From: an uncultured Collinsella sp.
GTDB lineage: Bacteria; Actinomycetota; Coriobacteriia; Coriobacteriales; Coriobacteriaceae
Direction: 5' to 3'
DNA length: 15,379 bases
NCBI GenBank assembly: GCA_902494295.1
Contig: CABUSL010000038.1
Coordinates: 1-15,379, forward strand
Position 1 is the first letter of the stretch. Every line of letters starts with the position of its first letter. Position numbers and translations under genes: made by a program. The notes beneath the pieces were generated by a model. The model was not told where the DNA came from and did no database searches. It saw only the letters and a program-made list of their open reading frames with translations. Positions 6,062 through 11,197 of this stretch are shown piece after piece.

Positions 6062-6351
6062 ATCTCTGCCATGTCGAGGTGCGAGATCAAATCCTTGGCG
6101 CGCTCGCCGGAGTGGTATGCCTTGTTCGGCGCCACCTTCCTGTAGAGCTTCTTGAGCTTCGTCTTCCCCTTGTTGCCCGGCGGCATCTCCGTCTCAGGTG
6201 GCAGCCCTAGGAAGGACAGGACGCCGGGCAGGTCGCACAGCATCACGTCCTCGATGTCGGCCTTGGCCGCCAGGTCGACGACTCTCTGCGCTGTCGGCGA
6301 GATGTTCGGGGTGCTGCTACCGCCCGCTGGTTCGGAAGCTGGCGGGCAGTA
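6062..6351 (-). pseudogene. Unrecognised gene fragment cut by the IS
   Basis: Read leftward, a frame open from about 6351 encodes a protein-like segment with PNISPTAQRVVDLAAK, LCDLPGVLSFLGLPPETE, a basic stretch KGKTKLKKLYRKVAPNKAYH and ERAKDLISHLDMAE, and runs straight into the right end of the insertion sequence. With the element and one ATC removed the frame stays open into 4803-4740, but the residues there do not look like a conserved protein. The upstream end joins the integrase remnant with no start codon or ribosome binding site I can support. I do not recognise the family. It appears truncated at both ends. Confidence 0.45.
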
Positions 6352-6356
6352 GCGGT

Positions 6357-7255
6357 GTGGCTCGATAGGCCCGAATATCCGTAAGGAAGGTGCTCGCTCT
6401 CATATGTGCTGATATGCCTCGCCTCGCGAACCTTGGGATGCTTCCTGAGGTAATCCCTCAATTCGAGCCACTCTTTATGCTCATAACGCTTCGAAATCGT
6501 TTCCCCGTCGACAGTTTCCTTCACATAATGGTATGTTCGAACGCCTCCGAACTTGCCGAACCCGTTCTCGACGCTGAAGTTTCTGAACCAGCGCGAAAAC
6601 CCATTCAGGTCCATGAAGTTGACTTGGGGATGCCTGTCTTTCGTTCGTTCGAATGAGTGGACGAGCGGAGTGCCTTTGACTTGTTCCAGGCCGAAGGCTT
6701 CCATTTCGCGGGCCTGCTCCTTTTTCCAGAATTCGAGATACGACGTCAGCGTCTCGCTTATCGAGATCCTCCGCACGCTTTTCTTGCTTTTGGGCGAGCG
6801 AACGCTTCGATCGGCCGCGAACTGCTGCTCAATGAGGATGCTTCTGTTCTCGACGGAGACATCGGACCACGTCATCCCGAGGGCTTCTGCCCTTCTCATG
6901 TCGGTGTCGAGCATGAGCATCACGCATGTGATGTGCGCGTCCGGTTCTCGATTGAGTAGGATGTCGAGTAGGCGAGCGGCGTGATGGTTCCTTCGCGGTT
7001 GTCGTGGAACTTTTTTGCGTACGAGCCGACGGTGTCCCTCGATTTTTGGACGTAGGTGCCGCTGTTGAGTTCTGCCTTGTAGGCTTCGAGTGCGGCGTCG
7101 ACCTCTCGGCTTTTGGTGGTATGTATGGTCTGCCACGGCGAATAGCGGTATTTGCCCGTGACCGGATCCTTGCCGAGGCTGTGACGGTAGCGCCACGTGT
7201 ATTTGTCGCGGCGTTGCTTCGTTCCTTTGCCTATGACGAGAGGTCGGTCGTTCAT
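6357..7255 (-). pseudogene. Tyrosine recombinase (integrase) pseudogene
   Basis: The start is the ATG at 7253-7255 with AAGGAAC upstream. The first ~85 residues are an AP2-like arm-binding domain (DKYTWRYRHSLGKDPVTGK; KSREVDAALEAYKAEL) and lead into SYAKKFHDNREGTITPLAY. There the frame breaks near 6975. The next frame resumes at ARLLDILLNREPDAHITCVM and continues through DTDMRRAEALGMTW, which holds the first catalytic Arg. About 100 residues of the core-binding domain expected between these points are missing, so the lesion is an out-of-frame deletion. Similarity stops at GYSGLSSH, where the HxxR, the last His and the nucleophile Tyr would follow; all are lost. The N terminus faces the tRNA-derived site at 7537-7581, as usual for an integrase next to its att site. 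It cannot encode an active recombinase. Confidence 0.85.
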
Positions 7256-7328
7256 CGTGTTCCTTGCCTGAAGTGCCTGAGAATCGCGCTCGGTTGCGCG
7301 GAATGGCGCAAAGGGCTGGGGCGGGTGG

Positions 7329-7380
7329 GCATTACCCTTGGTGGTGGGCCCTGCGTGGGGTCACACCCCAAGGGTAATGC
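7329..7380. repeat. 13-bp perfect inverted repeat between integrase and att site
   Basis: GCATTACCCTTGG (7329-7341) is exactly repeated in reverse complement at 7368-7380 around 26 bases. It lies between the integrase start and the att half site, where excisionase or integrase accessory sites are often found; its role is not known. Confidence 0.55.
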
Positions 7381-7407
7381 TCCGCCTGACCGCTTTCAAG
7401 CTCGTTG

Positions 7408-7509
7408 TGGGTCGAATTTGGGTCGAATTATTCCGCGTACTTTTCTTTCGTAAATCTATGAAAACATCAAATGACCTGGAGTTATATTGACTTCAATTTG
7501 GGTCGAAAT
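7408..7509 (+). repeat. Three direct repeats TGGGTCGAA(T/A)T, candidate integrase arm sites
   Basis: TGGGTCGAATT occurs at 7408-7418 and again, directly adjoining, at 7419-7429; TGGGTCGAAAT is at 7499-7509, 28 bases from the tRNA-derived core. Direct repeats of about this size near the core fit arm-type binding sites for the N-terminal domain of a tyrosine integrase. The rest of 7256-7536 shows no gene. Confidence 0.45.
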
Positions 7510-7536
7510 GTCTGAATGAAACAACGTCGTAGCGAC

Positions 7537-7581
7537 CTCATAACCCGAAGGTCGGTGGTTCAAATCCGCCCCCCGCGACCA
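7537..7581 (+). other. 3' half of a CAT-anticodon tRNA (probable initiator tRNA-Met): remnant att site
   Basis: The segment reads as an anticodon loop CTCATAA, 3' anticodon stem CCCGA, variable loop, T arm GGTGG-TTCAAAT-CCGCC, 3' acceptor strand CCCCGCG and ACCA. The 5' flank (GCGAC) cannot pair with CCCGA, and no D arm or 5' acceptor strand precedes it, so this is half a tRNA. The GC-rich CCCGA and CAT anticodon are most like initiator tRNA-Met; elongator Met or Ile2 cannot be fully excluded. Break-points in the anticodon loop with the 3' half retained are typical of integrase attachment sites. A native-looking terminator follows it, so this should be the chromosomal side, with the restored full tRNA at the other end of the original element. 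No full tRNA is in the window. Confidence 0.75.
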
Positions 7582-7590
7582 TGAAACTTC

Positions 7591-7626
7591 AGGTCGGAAG
7601 CATAAAAGCTCCCGACCTTTTTCTTT
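7591..7626 (+). terminator. Terminator downstream of the tRNA half
   Basis: AGGTCGGAAGC (7591-7601) pairs with GCTCCCGACCT (7608-7618) at 10 of 11 positions, followed by TTTTTCTTT. It starts 10 bases after the tRNA CCA and is probably the original tRNA terminator. Nothing else can be supported in 7627-7840. Confidence 0.75.
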
Positions 7627-7840
7627 GTCTAGGGGTTTCGGCATCTCTCGTTCTTTGGGTACCTCGAGGCGGGCAATCAGATAGATGCTTACGAGTATCA
7701 TAGGGTCTTTTTACGTCGCGGTCGTGTCCCGTACTGGTGCGCCGCTCTTTGTGGGACGTGTCACTTTGCCATAGGTTGTCCGGCGGCGGGGCGCAGGTCG
7801 TTCCCCGTGGCGTCGCTCCTTTCGACGCTACGCTGCCTGG

Positions 7841-8149
7841 CTACTCGTTCCACTGGTGCTTTTTCATGTCGACGCAGCCGTTGTCTCGGAAGGCGACTCC
7901 TTCCTCCGTCAGTAGTGCTCGCTGGTCGGGGAAGTTTGGCGCGAGGCGTCCCGCGTGGTTGACGACGCGGTGGCAGGGATAATCGCCGTAGCGATCCGCC
8001 TCGCTCAGCACCGCTCCGACCAGGCGAGAGTTTTTCTCCCTGCCGATGAGGCGCGCTATCTGACCGTACGAGGCGACGCATCCCGCCGGAATCTCTGCCA
8101 CGACGGAGAGAATCTCATAAACCAAATCTTCGTCCAGGACTTTTCCCAT
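7841..8149 (-). CDS. MGMT-family DNA-binding protein (alkyltransferase-like), active-site Cys kept
   Basis: This 102-residue protein covers only the C-terminal methyltransferase domain of O6-alkylguanine-DNA alkyltransferases: IPAGCVASYGQIARLIG (DNA-binding helix), RLVGAV with the probable arginine finger Arg42, and YPCHRVV, in which Cys59 is the alkyl acceptor in true Ogt/Ada proteins. Classic alkyltransferase-like proteins of this short length have Trp at that Cys, so this one may still transfer alkyl groups or may flag O6-alkylguanine for nucleotide excision repair. The ATG at 8147-8149 has a weak GGGAGCG upstream. It lies downstream of the CBS gene on the same strand with 174 bases between, so co-transcription is possible but unproven. 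Confidence 0.85.
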   Translation of the reverse strand: MGKVLDEDLVYEILSVVAEIPAGCVASYGQIARLIGREKNSRLVGAVLSEADRYGDYPCHRVVNHAGRLAPNFPDQRALLTEEGVAFRDNGCVDMKKHQWNE

Positions 8150-8323
8150 CGTATCGCTCCCGTGTTCGCTTTTGCCTTCGGGGGCGCGGCGCCGATCACC
8201 CGTGCTGCGATTTTCGCAGCTCCCCTTACCGAAGCATCGAGGGAAAGCGCGTGCGTGTCAAGGTTGTCTGGTCCAGTTGCTGGCTCGATGCCTCGAGATG
8301 TTCGCCTCAAGTGCGACCTGCCC

Positions 8324-8830
8324 CTATTGGAAAAGGATGCCGAAGATGTATTTGGTGATGGCGGAGCGGCGGATGACCCCCACGAGTTTGCCCTCGTCAT
8401 CAACCACAGGAAGCTTCTTGAACTTCTTCTTCGCCAGCAGCGCGGCGACGCGGGCGATGCTCTGCTCGGGACGGGCACACACTACCTGGCGCGTCGCGAA
8501 ATCCATGACGCAGCGATCCTTCAGGTCTTCGATGCGCTGCTCAAGGCTCTGATCGTCGAAGTACAGCATGGACGCGTCGCCGCCCGTGAAGATGGTGTGA
8601 GCGCGATGCTGCGCGATGGCTCCCATGACATCGCCGTCGGAGATGAACCCGACCACCTGGTTGCGCTCATCGATTACGGGCATGCTGCTCACCTCGTTTT
8701 CGGCGAGCATGCGCACCACGTCGGAAATCGTGCAATCCTGCGTGCAGGTGAACGGCTCTTCAATCATGATGCTCGAAACGGGCGTCCCCTCGAGCTCGAG
8801 CGGGATGCGCTCGGACAGAATCTCGGACAT
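8324..8830 (-). CDS. Tandem CBS-domain protein
   Basis: This 168-residue soluble protein is two CBS domains: residues about 14-72 (VSSIMIEEPFTCTQDCTISD through SMPVIDERNQVVGFISDGDV) and about 107-166 (CVMDFATRQVVCARPEQSIA through KLPVVDDEGKLVGVIRRS). Such Bateman pairs bind adenine nucleotides and regulate a partner protein. Its start lies 3 bases beyond the exporter stop codon, and AGGAGG inside the end of the exporter gene is its ribosome binding site. The two are therefore one operon and probably translationally coupled. A role in gating or sensing for the exporter is inference; nothing here identifies the ligand. Confidence 0.9.
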   Translation of the reverse strand: MSEILSERIPLELEGTPVSSIMIEEPFTCTQDCTISDVVRMLAENEVSSMPVIDERNQVVGFISDGDVMGAIAQHRAHTIFTGGDASMLYFDDQSLEQRIEDLKDRCVMDFATRQVVCARPEQSIARVAALLAKKKFKKLPVVDDEGKLVGVIRRSAITKYIFGILFQ

Positions 8831-8833
8831 CGC

Positions 8834-10273
8834 TTATGCCTCCTTCGTTTTCGGTGCGGTTTTCTTGGTGCGCACGCTGAATATGGCGCAGATAAGGGAA
8901 ACGAGGCCGATTGCCGCGCACACCTTGTAAGCGACGCCCGCGCCCACGGCGGTGGCTACTTGGATGCTCGCATCGACGCCGGCCGACGCGGTGACGCTTG
9001 TCATGACCGTGATGATGAGCGCCGTGCACAAACCGCCGGCGACCTGGCGGCCGGTGTTCGCGATGGCGTTGCCGTGGGCGATCATGTCATTTTTCAAGGC
9101 ATTGACACCCCATGTGTTCACCGGCATGTTCGCGAGCGACTGGCCGGCGGACTGCAGCATGCAGAACAGCGCAACCACCAAGATGGGCGTGTTTACCGTC
9201 GAAAGCGAGAGCAGGAACAGGGCGCCGGTCATGAGGGCCAGGCCGACGATCGAGATGGCACGCGGACCGAACTTGTCGAACACCACGCCGGAGATAGGGC
9301 TGATGATGATGCCCACCGCCGCGGCGGGAAGCATGGCCATGCCGGTTTCGAAGGCCGAAGCGCCAAGCGAGGTTTGCAGCAGCAACGGCAACAGCGTGTT
9401 GGTGACCAGGCATGCGGCGTTGATGAGCGTGACGATGATGGCGGCCACGCGGAACTCGCGCGTCTTGAGCGTGCCCAGTTGAAGCAGCGGGTCCTCGATT
9501 TTGCCCTGGCGTACGACGAACAGCACCAAGCACACGACACCCGCGACGATCGAGCCGAGCACCACGGGGTTGCCCCAACCCATCGACGAGGCGCTCGAGA
9601 ACCCGTAGAGAAGTCCGCCGAAGGCGATGGTGGAGAGGACGACCGAGGGCAGGTCGAGCTTGGGGTTCTTCAGCTCGCCCACGTTTTTCAGCATGAACAC
9701 GCCCAGCACCAGCACGAGAATTGCGAGGGGGACGATGGCGCCGATCATGGTGCGCCAGCCGTACGTGTCGATCACCGCACCGCCTACGACGGGGCCGACC
9801 GCGGGACCCGCCGACATGACGATGCCCGCCATGCCCATAGCCGTTCCTCGTTTCTCGACGGGGAACACCAGCATGGGAACCACCGAGACAAGCGGCATGA
9901 GCACGCCTGAGCCCGCCGCTTGCAACACGCGACCGATGATGAGGAACAGGAAATCAGGGGCTGCGGCGCACAGCAGCGTGCCCAGCGCGAACACCAGCGT
10001 CGCCCCGAAGAATAGCGCGCGGGTGCTGAACTTGTCGATAAGGAACGCCGAAACGGGGACCATGATGCCGCTCACCAGCGGGTATATGGACATGATCCAC
10101 TGGGCAGTCGAGGCATCGATGGCGAAATCGGACATGATGACCGGCAGCGCAGGCGACATCACCGTTTGGTTCAGTAGCGCCAAGAAGGCACCCAGGACGA
10201 CGACCGCGACGATGCGGATCTGGGTACCGGTAATGCGCCCATTGGCGGGCGCGACCGTACAATTATCAGACAT
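8834..10273 (-). CDS. DHA2-family major facilitator drug exporter
   Basis: This 479-residue inner-membrane protein has about 14 hydrophobic helices, the DHA2 (EmrB/QacA) pattern. Visible signatures are motif A between helices 2 and 3 (LIDKFSTRALFFGATLVFALG, about 78-98), motif B around GRVLQAAGSG (114-123) and motif C (AGPAVGPVVGGAVIDTYGWR, 155-174), which marks proton antiporters. It probably expels hydrophobic drugs or metabolites in exchange for protons. The ATG at 10271-10273 follows GAAGGAAG on the minus strand. A strong promoter, a 37-codon upstream ORF and an inverted repeat that can mask this ribosome binding site lie in the ~200-base leader, so translation is probably regulated. A CBS protein follows in the same operon. 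The substrate cannot be named. Confidence 0.92.
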   Translation of the reverse strand: MSDNCTVAPANGRITGTQIRIVAVVVLGAFLALLNQTVMSPALPVIMSDFAIDASTAQWIMSIYPLVSGIMVPVSAFLIDKFSTRALFFGATLVFALGTLLCAAAPDFLFLIIGRVLQAAGSGVLMPLVSVVPMLVFPVEKRGTAMGMAGIVMSAGPAVGPVVGGAVIDTYGWRTMIGAIVPLAILVLVLGVFMLKNVGELKNPKLDLPSVVLSTIAFGGLLYGFSSASSMGWGNPVVLGSIVAGVVCLVLFVVRQGKIEDPLLQLGTLKTREFRVAAIIVTLINAACLVTNTLLPLLLQTSLGASAFETGMAMLPAAAVGIIISPISGVVFDKFGPRAISIVGLALMTGALFLLSLSTVNTPILVVALFCMLQSAGQSLANMPVNTWGVNALKNDMIAHGNAIANTGRQVAGGLCTALIITVMTSVTASAGVDASIQVATAVGAGVAYKVCAAIGLVSLICAIFSVRTKKTAPKTKEA

Positions 10274-10276
10274 AAG

Positions 10277-10372
10277 CTTCCTTCGTATCTATTCGATTCT
10301 TCGCCGAAGGCGCGCCGGCCCACGGGCGAAATAACATGCACGTGCTATGCGTGCATCAGATACGACAGGAAG
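10277..10372 (-). promoter_or_regulatory. Inverted repeat that can sequester the exporter ribosome binding site
   Basis: On the minus strand the end of the leader ORF, CTTCCTGTCGTATCT (10372-10358), is complementary to AGATACGAAGGAAG (10290-10277), which contains the exporter Shine-Dalgarno. Fourteen base pairs form with one bulged base. The intervening 67 bases hold another hairpin at 10336-10356. A ribosome finishing the leader ORF would cover the first strand and free the exporter site; when leader translation is blocked earlier the stem would close. Confidence 0.55.
10336..10356. promoter_or_regulatory. 7-bp inverted repeat ATGCACG-N7-CGTGCAT
   Basis: The arms 10336-10342 and 10350-10356 are perfect inverted repeats with a 7-base spacer, overlapping the leader ORF stop codon. 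It could be the apical hairpin of the masking structure or a DNA operator for a dimeric repressor. No TetR or MarR regulator gene is adjacent, so the RNA explanation is slightly favoured. Confidence 0.4.
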
Positions 10373-10469
10373 AAAGCGGCTGCTCAGAGCGCACTTGGGG
10401 AACAACAGGAGAGGCCCCGTATACCAGGGGCCGCCGAATTGCGATGTATGCTTTGGTCAAATCCTTCAT
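10356..10469 (-). CDS. 37-residue leader peptide upstream of the exporter
   Basis: The ATG at 10467-10469 opens a 37-codon frame (begins MKDLTKAYIAIRRPL, ends SSCRI) that stops at 10356. It has no Shine-Dalgarno, but the ATG lies only 11 bases past the -10 box of the promoter. The transcript should therefore begin 3-5 bases before the start codon, that is, practically leaderless, a mode common in actinobacteria. Its middle codons contain a 6-bp hairpin (GGCCCC/GGGGCC, 10413-10431) and its last codons the strand complementary to the exporter ribosome binding site. I infer a regulatory ORF. No homologue is recognised, and only the position and structures support it. Confidence 0.55.
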   Translation of the reverse strand: MKDLTKAYIAIRRPLVYGASPVVPQVRSEQPLSSCRI

Positions 10470-10480
10470 AGCGGGGAGGT

Positions 10481-10509
10481 ATTCTAGCAGCCGTCTTCGC
10501 CCCTTTCAA
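10481..10509 (-). promoter_or_regulatory. Near-consensus sigma-70-type promoter of the exporter operon
   Basis: On the minus strand TTGAAA (10509-10504), a 17-base spacer and TAGAAT (10486-10481) preceded by TGC give a -35, an ideal spacing and an extended -10 box. Each hexamer differs from consensus at one base. Predicted start is about 10474-10472, just before the leader ATG. The stretch 10510-10759 behind it shows no supportable gene. Confidence 0.75.
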
Positions 10510-10759
10510 GGGATGTAACCCAGACGTTGATTTTCTTCACCGAGGCGCCATCGTTGACGGGTGGCGTGCTTCTCTATCGCCACACCGCGGGGCGAGGGAA
10601 CGCCGCGGCGAGCTTGTACATCGGCTATGTGTGCAGCTGCGAGCGTGTCGCCGGCGCGCGCTGGGCGCCAGTCCGATCCGGCCGACTCTTGCCGACGGTC
10701 GGTCGCCGTCCTCCTCCATCTCCGCCTGCTCTGTTTTTGCTCGGCTCCCTTGTCGTATC

Positions 10760-11005
10760 ATGGACGGACGAGAATTGAGCGAAGGCGAGCTCGAAAGCGT
10801 GGCGCGCGCCGTCGGCGGGATCGACGCTGTGATCGATCCAAAGGCGAAAGATGCCGACACGGTTGCGCTCGTACAGTATCTTGCTGCCGACCAGAAGTTC
10901 GAAAAGGTGCTCGATAACCAGCAGATTCTTCGTGAGCCCATCGTTCGCAACGGCCGCCAGGCAACCGTTGGCTACGAGCCTGACGTGTGGAAGGGCTGGG
11001 AATAA
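10760..11005 (+). pseudogene. ArsC/Spx-like protein, N-terminal third missing
   Basis: The 81 residues from the ATG at 10760 match the C-terminal two thirds of small ArsC-family (thioredoxin-fold) proteins: ELSEGELESVARAVGGIDAV, a helix, and LREPIVRNGRQATVGYEPDV, the usual end. Family members begin about 35 residues earlier with a strand and the redox Cys (an FGTKKC-type motif). No such segment exists in any frame upstream, and no ribosome binding site precedes the ATG. I therefore read it as a truncated remnant, not a functional reductase. Its last codons and stop are tandemly duplicated just downstream. Confidence 0.7.
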
Positions 11006-11022
11006 AGCGGCTGGGAATAAAG
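10994..11022 (+). repeat. 15-bp tandem duplication over the ArsC-like stop codon
   Basis: GGCTGGGAATAAAG occurs at 10994-11007 and 11009-11022. The unit includes the stop TAA, so the second copy is untranslated. It looks like a recent slippage duplication. Confidence 0.8.
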
Positions 11023-11024
11023 TG

Positions 11025-11066
11025 AAGCGCCCACGCCCGTGGTTTTATCCACGGACGCGGGCGCTT
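11025..11066. terminator. Strong symmetrical hairpin, possible bidirectional terminator
   Basis: AAGCGCCC (11025-11032) pairs with GGGCGCTT (11059-11066), and CCGTGG (11037-11042) with CCACGG (11049-11054), with two CG pairs and two mismatches between. It follows the ArsC-like remnant and also lies beyond the minus-strand dehydratase stop. T runs are weak on both sides. Confidence 0.55.
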
Positions 11067-11197
11067 GCGTAAGACGTCTCTTGTCGTTTGAGTGGAGCGC
11101 CCCGGCGGCGCTGAACAACGCGCCCCGGTGACGTGGCTGAACTCGGGGCTCTTTGTGCCGCACATCTATGAGAGGAGAAATTCGATGCGTACGTGCG

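Noticed and set aside
7470..7581. A complete tRNA gene
   Set aside because: Only the anticodon loop, T arm and 3' acceptor strand are present; bases upstream cannot form the anticodon 5' strand, D arm or acceptor 5' strand.
7456..7701. A minus-strand 81-codon frame across the tRNA half
   Set aside because: Its RGADLNHRPSGYE segment is the well-known false peptide produced by translating the antisense of a tRNA 3' half.
8204..8220. GCTGCGA-TTT-TCGCAGC hairpin between the CBS and MGMT-like genes
   Set aside because: A perfect 7-bp stem, but it lacks a T run on either strand and lies 104 bases from the CBS stop, so I would not call it a terminator. A TTGACA box nearby (8256-8261, minus) has no good -10.
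7955..9910. A 651-codon plus-strand open frame
   Set aside because: It lies antisense to the CBS protein and exporter, crosses between genes and is extremely rich in His, Asp, Arg and Gln. That is the typical antisense shadow of a GC-rich membrane-protein gene. No ribosome binding site or domain is seen.
10527..10778. A plus-strand frame starting with TTG before the ArsC-like remnant
   Set aside because: No ribosome binding site, no recognisable family and a frame different from the remnant; it does not supply the missing N terminus.
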